NCBI GenBank assembly: GCA_958510825.1
Contig: OY294051.1
Span: 2,108,001-2,172,000, forward strand
Direction: 5' to 3'
From: Brachypterus glaber
Lineage: Eukaryota; Arthropoda; Insecta; Coleoptera; Kateretidae
DNA length: 64,000 bases
The notes beneath the pieces are model-generated. The model worked only from the letters and a program-made list of their open reading frames with translations. It did no database searches and was not told the DNA's origin. The position numbers were made by a program, and so were the translations under genes. Positions 33,787 through 44,047 of this stretch are shown one piece after another. Numbering within the stretch: position 1 is the first letter of the stretch; every line of letters begins with the position of its first letter.

Positions 33787-34125
33787 GTACGAACGCCAGA
33801 AAAGGACAGAGACATCCACATTGATTTAAGACAGTCGTGATTTAACGGTATAGTAATAGGGTAACTAGATATATCTATGGACACGAAAAACTACAATCTT
33901 TTACGGTGATATACGATTTATTCGAATTATTTAAATGGAAAATGTTATATCCTTATAATTCTCTAAACAAATCGAACATAAATTATTAATAGGAAACTTT
34001 CTAATATATACAATTGTACGAACAAACCTAATGTTCGTTAAATAAGTAACAATACACTGAGAAAAATGCATATTTACATAGATTTGGTGTTGTTCCTGGG
34101 GAGGGGGCGATGGCCAAAAAAAATT

Positions 34126-34930
34126 GGCAATATCACTTGCCTTCTGTGGACTTCTGAGTTAAAGTAACTTCCGAATCACTGTTTGTAAGGCATAGAAATA
34201 ATATTTGTCCAGCAATTCTTAAAGTGATCCTCAATTCTCTTCCCATGTGATAGCTTTTCTTCTGTAAATTGCTTCCTAGCTCAATCTAAGGCAAGAAAAA
34301 TAAAATAAAATAATTTAAAGACAACAGCCTCACTGAATAGTTTGCCACAAGTCTCGAAGTCACCAAGAAAGAAGGCATACTGTCACATGTCACAAGAAGA
34401 GCAGGCATACTGTTTAGTTGGCTACAAGTCCCATACCACAAATAGAGCAGGCATACTGTATTATCAGCAACGAACTTATAACTCTTCTCTCTAGAATAAG
34501 AAATTTCATTTGTAAAAACTGAAAAAAACGTAGCCAACATATACATTTGTCTGTCTTACTCGCACAGCTTTGTTCTAACAGAGACAACAATAACAGTTTC
34601 TGGTAATTGTTATTGTTCAGGCCTGAATACACCTACTATTTGTTTACAAACAATGTTGGCGATACTTTATATTAACGGTATGCCTATTCTAGAGAGAAGA
34701 GTTGTTAGTTCGTTGATTATCAGGCACAAGTCTCCATATCAGAAAGAGAGCTAGCACACTGGGTAGCGAATCACATATCAAGTGATGTAATATACATGAA
34801 ATAAATCGCTCCCCTGCAGGACCCTGTTCAGTCTCGATACCACATCGCATGAATAAAAAATTGTCTTCCGCTGTAGGGTCTCAAACCCAAACGAATTAAC
34901 TACTGACTGCCTTATATTAACTGCAGGGGT
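34126..34930 (-). mobile_element. tRNA-derived SINE with repeat-bearing body, interrupted by a MITE
   Basis: On the minus strand: decayed head with GGTTTGAGACCC (B-box-like, about 34878-34891), then CGGAAGACAATTTTTTATTC, body repeats of about 40 bp (GAGCAGGCATACTGT, inverted), and the common tail. The MITE at 34468-34715 splits the body; the duplication ATTATCAG marks the site. Confidence 0.6.
34468..34715 (+). mobile_element. hAT-like MITE, copy 6
   Basis: Perfect 8-bp duplications ATTATCAG (34460-34467, 34716-34723). Internal frame broken by an insertion near 34500. Confidence 0.85.
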
Positions 34931-35371
34931 CACAGGCGATGGCGAACCTAAAACAAAAATTTTATCCGTCGGGGTCCAAATATGTTTTTCGGGAAGCTGA
35001 TTTATTGGCAAATGCCTCCCTCCGCCCCCAACAATTTCTCGACTCACCCTTCCTTTAATTTTTTCTATTTTTGTGTTCCCACTCCAACTGTAACCAAAGC
35101 TGTGGCCAAAGGATTTTATTCGTTTTTTTAGAAGGTACAAGTTATGGAGGTACAACAAATTAAACAGTTTTTTTCTTATAAATTACCATTAATTTATGCA
35201 ATTAAAAAAATAAAAATCTATGCGATATACCTATATACGCACTTGGTTACGCAACGTCAACTAAAATTAATTAAAATTTATTAGTTGTCCATGGACGGAC
35301 TATTTTAGGCAATTTGGACCCACGCACACACCGTATATGATATACTACCAAATAGTCGTATTGTATCTATA
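34931..35371. other. Spacer without recognised gene
   Basis: A minus frame of 126 codons (34778-35158) covers the SINE end and is not recognised. Nothing else supported. Confidence 0.35.
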
Positions 35372-35652
35372 ACACAGACCCACAAAAAAAAATATTTTTA
35401 TGAGGTTAGGGGATTATGATGTTCTGGGGTTATAGAATCGGTAATTTGGGGACAGGAGGGTGACAGTGGTATGGCATAGATAATTTTAGCGGTTTTAGTA
35501 GTTTTTCGGGTGTTTTTTGAGGTTATGTCAAAATCCTGATGTGTATGGGTTAAACGGATTGCGGATTCAGTTTCAGCGGGAAAAAATACATGGGAATATC
35601 ATATTGGAATCCAAGACTCACAAAAAATTATTTTTTTTTGTGGACCTGTGTA
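35372..35652. mobile_element. Probable MITE with ACACAGACCCACAAAAA ends
   Basis: ACACAGACCCACAAAAAAAA at left and TTTTTTTGTGGACCTGTGT at right, about 280 bp apart. Duplication unclear. Confidence 0.45.
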
Positions 35653-35770
35653 ATTCATAAAATTAAAGAATATATCTAAACAAAAGGAAAATAAAACTTA
35701 ACAAATAAATCTTTACAAATTATAAAAATAAATAATATCTTTTGACACTATTTTAAAAGGTTATTATTCC

Positions 35771-35930
35771 CAGGGGCGGATTTATTTCATTTTAAGGGGG
35801 ACGGGGCCATCCATAAGGAAAAAAATTGCGCTTTCAACAAAAATATAATTTTGAAGGTATTTCTATGCTAATATATCCCGCTGGGGGGGGGGGCATGGCC
35901 TCCATGCCCCCCCCCCTAAATCCGCCCATG
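35771..35930. mobile_element. 160-bp hAT-like MITE with CAGGGGCGGATTTA ends
   Basis: Ends CAGGGGCGGATTTA and, inverted, CATGGGCGGATTTAG; perfect 8-bp duplications ATTATTCC at 35763-35770 and 35931-35938. A G run and C run in the middle pair with each other. Confidence 0.75.
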
Positions 35931-36051
35931 ATTATTCCCCACGAAACGAAAACAAAATCATTAAAAAAGTCTCCATCCCACCCTATGCCTAGCCATTTCT
36001 TTTATTTTCATAAAAAATACACCCTAAATCCTTTGTTATTTGCCAGCAGTA

Positions 36052-36255
36052 CACTGATAAAACAGTTTATTTGTGTGTACAAAATATTTGGTTGGATATG
36101 GCCAATTTATTTGTCACAACCAAATTGTGACAAATAAATTTTATTTCTGTCAAATAAACTATTTTGTTCCCATTATTAAATGATTTTGAAATTAAAATAT
36201 TTATTTACATGAATTAAATATTTATTTGACTCAAATAAAATTTACGTGCCAAATA
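36052..36255 (+). mobile_element. Truncated CACTGATAAAAC element
   Basis: TA then CACTGATAAAACAGTTTATT, followed by GGTTGGATATGGCCAAT; matches the complete copy at 47197-47440, right end lost. Confidence 0.6.
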
Positions 36256-36619
36256 AGAGGTCTTTTTGGGTGCTCTTATTTGGCGCTTAGCTCATTTTGT
36301 TTTTGTTAAATTATTTTATATTATTAATATACATTAAATAAAATTCTATTAAGTTGACATATTTTTTAAATGCTTTTTTAGCGTTTCTCACATTTATGGT
36401 GGAAATTCTTCAAATTTAGTGTTTTAGGGGCAACTTTGGCGGATTTTCGGCACCTGCTAGAATCTTTTGATCATTTTGAAATTTGGTACATAATTTTGTA
36501 TACTCAAAAGGATAAAATTAAACTATCAAGGCTTTTAAATATTCCACTGATACAAAAAGTACAGCCCATTTTCAACGATTTTTCACGATTTTTGGATAAT
36601 TTCACGATTTAAGGGGTCC
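36256..36619. other. Spacer without recognised gene
   Basis: No supported feature. Confidence 0.4.
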
Positions 36620-36931
36620 AATGGAGCTCTACAACTAGAATTATAAAACAAAGAACGTCTACCCTATCTCTATCTCATTTGTGCTACACGAACGAACATA
36701 GCTAATGTGAATCTGTTGAATAAGATAATTCTACTAAAATTTAGATGGCGCCAGTAATTTCTTTAATAAAAATAATATAGTTACACTTTTCGTCCGGCCA
36801 AGTAAATATTGTATTTGTTCAACAAATACAGAATTTGTTTGGTTGGGTGGAAGTGGGAGTGTATGTATGTCTTCTATCCTTTTTGGGTAGAACTTTTGTC
36901 CCTGTCTAATCTAACGGGAGAAATCGCCATT
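36620..36931 (+). mobile_element. AATGGAG two-hairpin element, copy 3 (first hairpin deleted)
   Basis: 312 bp; jumps from CATTTGTGCTACAC to GAACGAACATAGC, so the first palindrome is missing. Both ends present. Confidence 0.7.
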
Positions 36932-37680
36932 GGAACCCTTAGAGAAGTTTGATCACCCTCATATTTTCATGATGTTCCAGATACAACAGAAAGAAAATTT
37001 TAAAACAATAAAAAAATAAGGTCCACCCTAATACATCATCCAATCAAAAACAAAGAAATTATGCTTATTATACATATATGTACATGTATTGTAAACGATT
37101 TTCAAATAATGGGTTATAAGGAAGTTTTGACTAAATTTTTCGGGGTCCGTGACCAAAAACATGCATGTACTGTATGCGATGACAAAGAATCATAAAGTGT
37201 GCTTCTAAACCAATAGAACGCTAAACTTTTAACATATAAAGGTATAATTACATGATAGAGAGTGAATTTCGTACAAAGAACTTGTGTACTATCCCCTGAG
37301 GGAGACAGGATATGTATGCTTCTGAGGGCATAGACCAAACAAAGGCCTTTGTTCTGTTTATCATTACCCTAAGTGAAAATACCTTATGACTTTCGTGAAA
37401 TATGCCCATTTTAGTAATTTGGAAGGGTAAAACGAGATTATTTGAAAAACATATATTTAAAATTGCTATTTTACCATTTATTTTTTATTTTTTTTTTACT
37501 TTTCAGAAAAACTACACCAAAAAAAGGTTTCATCAATTTTGAGCAGATGTCGTTTATCGATACCTATAATATACTTTGCCGTCATGCATAAATTCATTAT
37601 TTATTTGTAAAAATTCAGTTCAGAAAACTGTAAAGTTAACAAAAATTCTATTTTTTTTAACTTTATTATTATCAGCATAT
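36932..37680. other. Spacer; lone GGTCCACCCTAA motif at 37019
   Basis: GGTCCACCCTAA resembles a right end of a TA-inserted element; no partner found. No gene. Confidence 0.35.
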
Positions 37681-38275
37681 TCTTCACAATGAGCTTTTTC
37701 TTCAAGCTTACTAAAAAGTTCACATTTTATAACTGAACACACTAGTTAAAAGTGATCCATTTTTTTACAGTAAAAAAATGAGTTCCTTTCTGTACGCCAT
37801 AAAAAAAAAGTTAGTTAGCAAAACCACCACTGTGGGCAGCACTCTTTGACTTTGATAACAGCCATACTTCAAACTTGTTTGTTTATTATGTGAAATTGAT
37901 TAAAAATGATTGAAGAAGAATATATGGTTTATACACCTACAAATCTTTCCGAAATTGCAAATGCTACATTAGACAAGTTACCATCGAAATCGGGAAAAGT
38001 GTACGATTTAGCCTACGAAAAAAATTTAAAATGAGCTAAGGAAGGTTTAAGTTTATTTCGAAAGGGTTTTATTGGCGTATTTTAATAATAAAAAAACATA
38101 CTGTATTACTTAATAAATTAAATTCAAAAATTAATATTTAAAAAAAATATATAGAATGCTTGAAGTAAAAATAGTATCTTTCACTCAGAGGAAAAGTGCT
38201 TTTTTTTCTCGTCTGTAGTTTCCGGACTCCGCTTCGCTTCGTCCGTAAATGTACTATTTTGATCACTGGTAATAG
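37681..38275 (+). repeat. Recombinase-like repeat, unit A
   Basis: About 600 bp from CTTCAAGCTTACTAAAAAG to CTTCGTCCGTAAATG; close copies at 41190-41850 and 42391-42950, deletion derivative at 15905. Ends carry GGAAAAGTG and ACAGTAAAAAAATGAG segments. No target duplication identified. Confidence 0.6.
37906..38034 (+). pseudogene. Fragment of a tyrosine-recombinase-like (Crypton-type) protein
   Basis: 42-codon frame with LPSKSGKVYDLAY, which resembles the start of the SAM-like N-terminal domain of tyrosine recombinases found in insect Crypton-like genes (LPxKSxxxYxxxYxxF). It ends at TGA, and the next bases in frame still read AKEGLSLF, the expected continuation where the family usually has Trp at the TGA position. 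The same TGA occurs in all three copies here, so it predates amplification. Confidence 0.4.
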
Positions 38276-38279
38276 TCTT

Positions 38280-38693
38280 AATGGAGCTCTCTGCAACTAG
38301 AATTATGAAACAAAAGACGTCTACCCTATCTCTATCTCATTTGTGCTACACTTTCCAGCCAACCAAATAAATACTGTATTTGTTTTTCATACAACAAATA
38401 CAGTATTTATTTAGTTGGCCTGAAAGTGTAGCAGTGAGCGGCATGAACGAACATAGATAATGTGAATCTGTAGAATAAGATAATTCTACTGAAATTTAGA
38501 TGGCGCCAGTAATTTCTTTAATAAAAAAAATATTGTTACAGTTTTCGTCTGGCCAAGTAAATATTGTATTTGTTCAACAAAGAACAAATACAGAATTTGT
38601 TTGGTTGGGTGGAAGTGGGAGTGTATGTATGTCTTCTATCCTTTTTGGGTAGAACTTTTGTCCCTGTCTAATCTAACGGGAGAAATCGCCATT
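38280..38693 (+). mobile_element. AATGGAG two-hairpin element, copy 4
   Basis: Complete; forms a large inverted pair with copy 5. Confidence 0.7.
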
Positions 38694-38886
38694 CATATAA
38701 AATATTACTTGGACTTTTTCTTGATTTTTTATGTCATTTTGACATATTAAAATTCCTTAGTTTCAGAGATATAGATAGGCATTACAATATATTTTGATAT
38801 ATTTTTGATTAGATGTCAAAATTTGACACTAGCGAAATAATAATAATAATAATAATAGGTAAATTAAAATTTAAATTTCATATTTG

Positions 38887-39300
38887 AATGGCGATTTCTC
38901 TCGTTAGATTAGACAGGGACAAAAGTTCTACCCAAAAAGGATAGAAGACATACATACACTCCCACTTCCACCCAACCAAACAAATTCTGTATTTGTTCTT
39001 TGTTGAACAAATACAATAATTACTTGGCCGGACGAAAAGTGTAACTATATTATTTTTATTAAAGAAATTACTGGCGCCATCTAAATTTTAGTAGAATTAT
39101 CTTATTCTACAGATTCACATTAGCTATGTTCCTTCGTGCCGCCCAGTGCTACACTTTCCGGCCAACCAAATAAATACTGTATTTGTTGTATGAAAAACAA
39201 ATACAGTATTTATTTGGTTGGCTGGAAAGTGTAGCACAAATGAGATAGAGATAGGGTAGACTTCTTTTGTTTCATCATTCTAGTTGTAGAGAGCTCCATT
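38887..39300 (-). mobile_element. AATGGAG two-hairpin element, copy 5 (inverted)
   Basis: Complete, opposite orientation to copy 4, separated by 193 bp. Confidence 0.7.
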
Positions 39301-40243
39301 AAAATCTTATTTTATAAAAGTCCTCATTTTGCCACAACAAAATCGATTCTGTTTTCCAACGCATACAACTCCGTGCTCTGTTCATCATTCGGAGGGTGCT
39401 AGCGAGGGGATCCGGTCTTTGTGTATTTTCGCCCTTATTTCTCCTACGAATAAAGATCAGAATACAAGGATAGGAATAGAGGATTATTAACTTGAGTTAT
39501 GATTACTACCCCGAGTTGGAAATGTGTTGGTTCGGTATATAGAGAGGAGAGCACAGTGGCGTAGACAACTGTGGTCACCACAGTCACAGAATTTTCTCCT
39601 ATCGATTTGAAATTTGTACAATAATTATTACGTATTAGTACCTACCCTGTTGAAAATGACGGGTCTGGGCGGGTATAAATGGTGCACAAACCCATCATTT
39701 TCAATAGGGTACTGTTAAAATTTTACTAATTGGCACCTGGCTGGAATGTTTGGAATGCAAGGTCGCCTATACACCACACACAATATATAACCTCTTCTCT
39801 TTCCCTTGCCCCAGCTCACAGGTGCACCTATGCTATAGGGTGTGTCATAGAAAACACTCTATATTGTGATGTCAGGAAAAACGAAGAAGAAGAAGAAGAA
39901 AAAGAAGAAGAATGACTTTATTAAAAAACAGCTTCGTGAGTGATTTCAATTTTTGTCAAAAACTGTTTGGAACTGTCCCAAAAATAACCTAAAATCAAAA
40001 CATCCGGGGTGGTTTGACTTTTCATTTAATTTTTTTAAGGCTAGCCGTGCCTTATTAATACTTTTGAGGCATCATTTCATCCACACAAAGTTTCTTTCAA
40101 CTATAACTTTTGCAAATCAAGTTACACTTGATGTATTTTTTTACTTCTTTTTTTGTGAAAATCTTATATATGCAGTATTGTACTTTTTTGGTAACAGCAT
40201 TTTGTAATAAAGCGTAGTTTGTCAATTTTGTCTGCTAAATGAA
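39301..40243. other. Spacer; small hairpin and GAA microsatellite
   Basis: CCCTGTTGAAAATGACGGGT and its inverted partner near 39690-39710; (GAA)n at 39883-39912. No gene supported. Confidence 0.4.
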
Positions 40244-40680
40244 ATTTTCTCACTTACAATACAATACAAGTGGGATTGTGAGGCATGGTACTGCATTTCA
40301 AATCACTGCGACCAATGAGATCTATTGTGAATCCCCTTTGCAATTTAGTCCACATCAAACTTTAGGCTTTCAAAGAAGCCTAAGAGTTTTTTGGGGGCTA
40401 CTTGGGATATATTTGCAGGTGTTGGGTATACCTGTTCTAGATATTGCAGCCTTTTGCCAGCAATGGCTTAGCAGAAGCACATAATGTGTTCGGCCGTTTC
40501 TGGTGCTTCTGAGCATAGACGGCAAATGACGATTTCAGATTTACCCATTTTTGTTTTTAATCTTAACGGGCAGTGTCCGGTTAACAGCCCTGTATAGGTC
40601 TTTAGGTCCACCTTGCTGAGATCGAGTTCATATTTTATGAATATTTTGGCCTGTCTTAAGTTTTAATTTTCTCACTTACC
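40244..40680 (-). mobile_element. 5'-truncated non-LTR retrotransposon with 14-bp target duplication
   Basis: The direct repeat ATTTTCTCACTTAC occurs at about 40244-40257 and 40667-40680 and frames the insertion. On the minus strand the 3' end is (TATTG)n, seen on plus as ACAATACAATACA. About 410 bp of element remain. A clear target-primed reverse transcription product. Confidence 0.75.
40345..40659 (-). pseudogene. C-terminus of a jockey/R1-type ORF2
   Basis: One minus frame reads LLTGHCPLRLKTKMGK, CRLCSEAPETAEHIMCFC, an in-frame TAA, then AIAGKRLQYLEQVYPTP to a final stop. The CRxC..E..ETxEHxxCxC zinc-knuckle after the RNase H region is characteristic of R1/jockey-type ORF2 proteins. One stop makes it a pseudogene. 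Confidence 0.75.
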
Positions 40681-41284
40681 CTTATTTAGTGTACGCCACT
40701 GTAAATGCTGAGTAAGGCATTTCTATGCAAGATTGACGTTGAAATCTTAACCGGATCGGCAGTGGATGCAACTTGGAACAATGTTAGGGATTTTATCCCT
40801 GTTTTAAAACGGGATCCCGGGATGGTTTTGTTGATATTTGAAAAGTCTTGGAATTCTTTAGAAGAATATAGAAAAGAATGAATGAAATGGGCTGGATTTA
40901 CAAAGTTAGCGGCAAATGAATATTAAACTTTTTATACGTACCTACTAATTTTCTATTCATTTTTTTTATGATAAAATTTATGTACTTTACCTTCACTGAG
41001 AAAACGGGTTTAGCAATCATAACTAAAAAGCTGTTAGAAAAACAATACACTGAAAAAACTAACATAATATATAAGGTGAGTGAGACAAATATTGCCACGT
41101 TAAGTCATTTTATTTTTTACTGCATTCTTTATTTGTAATCAGTGATTACTAATCACATATAACTTTACTGGATTAACAATAAAAATATTTTTCTTCAAGC
41201 GTACTAAAATGTTCATATTTTATAACTGAACACACTAGTTAGAAGTGATCTATTTTTTTACAGTAATAAAATGAGTTCATTGTA
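40681..41284. other. Spacer, partly recombinase-like repeat
   Basis: From about 41190 (CTTCAAGCGTACTAAAATG) the left part of the recombinase-like unit begins. Before that, no gene; TACACTGAAAAAACTAAC at 41047 is a lone TA-element end. Confidence 0.4.
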
Positions 41285-42390
41285 CGCCGTAAAAAAAAGT
41301 TAGTTATCAAAACCACCACTGGCGGCAGCACTCTGACTTTGATGACAGCCATACTTCAAACTTGTTTTTTTATTATGTAAACAGGTGGTTGACTGGAAAT
41401 TCTGTGCAAAAACCTTGTGTGAAATTGATTAAAAATGATTGAAGAAGAATATATGGTTTATACACCTACAAATCGCTCCGAAATTGCAAATGCTACATTA
41501 GACAAGTTAACATCGAAATCGCGAAAAGTGTACGATTTAGCCTACCAAAAAAATTTAAAATGAGCCAAGGAAGGTTTAAGTTTATTTCGAAAAGGTTTTA
41601 TTGGCCTATTTTAATAAAAAAAAACATACTTTATTACTGAATAAATTAAATTCAAAAATTAATATTTAAAAATATATATATATAGGATGCTTGAAGAAAA
41701 AATAGTATGTTTCACTTAGAGGAAAAGTGATTTTTTTTACTCGTCTGTAGTTTCCGGACTCCGCTTCGCGTCGTCCGTAAATTCTACAGACTAGTAAAAA
41801 AAAGCTTCACTTTTCCTCTTAGTAAAACAATATACGTTTTTATTCTAATGGCTAAAAAATAAACAAATTGCAAGAACTTAAAAAAATATATTATTGATTT
41901 TTAAAAAAGATTGCATACTGACAATATTAGGAACTCATGTCCCAAAGATTGCCAGAGTACTTACAAAAAAACTAACAAACTAATATGAAAATATTGTGGC
42001 ACCATAAAAATTTCATCGGTTTTTTAGGTATGATTTTAGCACTTAAATAACAATTTATCGGTTTTAGTAAACCCCATGCACTCCCATGTACATACAAACA
42101 ATGTACAATCTCATATAGGCCTGGCAATTCGCTTCGCATAGAAAGCAGAACCAAAATTCAGAACGGCTTTGATTTCTTCGTTACTTTTTTTTTTGTTTTT
42201 TTTGTTGTCTACTACTTCCCATGGCAATATTGGGAAAACAGCTACTTATACAAAAATCTTCACGGATTGTTTTTTTATTAATCTTTCCCTTGGTGCACGA
42301 TATTCCCCCCCTTTCTCCTACACTCTAAATTTAACCCGATTTTTTACAGTCAGAGATTTATACTTAGTAATTAATCAACTGAATTATTTA
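41285..42390 (+). repeat. 1.1-kb tandem duplication, unit 1
   Basis: Starts CGCCGTAAAAAAAAGTTAG and runs to GAATTATTTA where unit 2 starts. Nearly identical to unit 2 apart from a 20-bp gap near 42140 and the insertion in unit 2; TAC at the junction is a short microhomology. Confidence 0.85.
41435..41563 (+). pseudogene. Tyrosine-recombinase-like fragment, copy 2
   Basis: Same 42-codon frame (LPSKS is LTSKS here) and same TGA as at 37906. Confidence 0.4.
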
Positions 42391-42540
42391 CGCCGTAAAA
42401 AAAAGTTAGTTATCAAAACCACCACTGGCGGCAGCACTCTGACTTTGATGACAGCCATACTTCAAACTTGTTTTTTTATTATGTAAACAGGTGGTTGACT
42501 GGAAATTCTGTGCAAAAACTTTGTGTTGAATTGATTAAAA

Positions 42541-42669
42541 ATGATTGAAGAAGAATATATGGTTTATACACCTACAAATCGCTCCGAAATTGCAAATGCT
42601 ACATTAGACAAGTTACCATCGAAATCGCGAAAAGTGTACGATTTAGCCTACCAAAAAAATTTAAAATGA
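42541..42669 (+). pseudogene. Tyrosine-recombinase-like fragment, copy 3
   Basis: Identical in layout to copy 2, with LPSKSRKVYDLAY and the shared TGA. Confidence 0.4.
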
Positions 42670-43021
42670 GCCAAGGAAGGTTTAAGTTTATTTCGAAAAG
42701 GTTTTATTGGCCTATTTTAATAAAAAAAAACATACTTTATTACTGAATAAATTAAATTCAAAAATTAATATTTAAAAAAATATATATAGGATGCTTGAAG
42801 AAAAAATAGTATGTTTCACTTAGAGGAAAAGTGATTTTTTTTACTCGTCTGTAGTTCCCGGACTCCGCTTCGCGTCGTCCGTAAATTCTACAGACTAGTA
42901 AAAAAAAGCTTCACTTTTCCTCTTAGTAAAACAATATACTATTTTATTCTAATGGCTAAAAAATAAACAAATTGCAAGAACTTAAAAAAATATATTATTG
43001 ATTTTTAAAAAAGATTGCATA

Positions 43022-43445
43022 CACGGAAAAAAAAAATATAGCTAGGAGCGCTATAACACACATACCAAGCAAATTATAATCGCTTATTATATAAATACAA
43101 GGCTTTCTCTTACAATTATGGCAGTCAGTGTAAAAATTTATATGAAATACTTTAATTGTTTAGTGAATAATAAAATATAACAAATAGTATGGCATTTATA
43201 GCTTAAATAGATTTAATTATTGTCCGTGCTAATAATTTTTATAATATAATAAAATTTCTGTAAATTTATAATAGTGCCTGTAATAAATATAATCGTGTCT
43301 GTAATATATATAATCGTTTCCAATTTATTTTTAACATTATTAGTTATTGTGTCCCTTATAATCTATAGCTTAAATCACTATAATTTGCCACTGTTACCAA
43401 ATATCTTATAATGTATAGCGCAGAGCCCACTAATTTCTTTCCGAG
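43022..43445. mobile_element. 424-bp TA-inserted MITE with empty-site partner
   Basis: Unit 1 reads TTGCATACTGAC (41911); unit 2 reads TTGCATA, then CACGGAAAAAAAAAATATAG ... TTTCTTTCCGAG, then TACTGAC. Hence a TA duplication and ends CACGGAAA/CTCGGAAA. Tc1/mariner-like, no transposase. Internal ATAATCGTGTCTGTAATATA repeats. Confidence 0.85.
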
Positions 43446-44047
43446 TACTGACAATATTAGGAACTCATGTCCCAAAGATTGCCAGAGTACTTACAAAAAA
43501 ATTAACAAACTAATATGAAAATATTGTGGCACCATAAAAATTTCATCGGTTTTTTAGGTATGATTTTAGCACTTAAATAACAATTTATCGGTTTTAGTAA
43601 ACCCCATGCACTCCCATGTACATACAAACAATGTACAATCTCATATAGGCCTGGCAATTCGCTTCGCACAGAACGGCTTTGATTTCTTCGTTACTTTTTT
43701 TTTGTTTTTTTGTTTTTTTTTTTGTCTACTACTTCCCATGGCAATATTGGGAAAACAGCTACTTATACAACAATCTTCACGGCATGTTTTTTTATTAAGC
43801 TTTTCCCTTGGTGCACGATATTCCCCCCCTTTCTCCTACACTCTATATTTACCCCGATTTTTTATAAATTGAGATTTATACTTAGTAATTAGTCAACTGA
43901 ATTATTTAGACTGAATAATCGTGAATAAGGATAATTTTATTATTTAAGGATGTTATTTAAGAATTCTATTTTCGGATTCCTTGTTATCTGTCAAAAGCTG
44001 ATCGTCTTAATTATATTAAAAATTGATTAAGATAGGTATAAAAGCAG

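Larger units (their letters stand above)
32862..34723 (+). repeat. Tandem segmental duplication, unit 2
   Basis: Colinear with unit 1 but enlarged by the 777-bp CCCAGGTAGC element and about 285 bp of other DNA (33840-34125). Ends with MITE copy 6 and its duplication ATTATCAG, then SINE sequence that unit 1 lacks. Confidence 0.7.
42391..43908 (+). repeat. 1.1-kb tandem duplication, unit 2
   Basis: Colinear with unit 1; enlarged by the 424-bp element at 43022-43445. Confidence 0.85.

Noticed and set aside
41285..43908. LTR retrotransposon with 1.1-kb LTRs
   Set aside because: The two units are immediately adjacent with no internal region, primer site or polypurine tract; a tandem duplication explains them.
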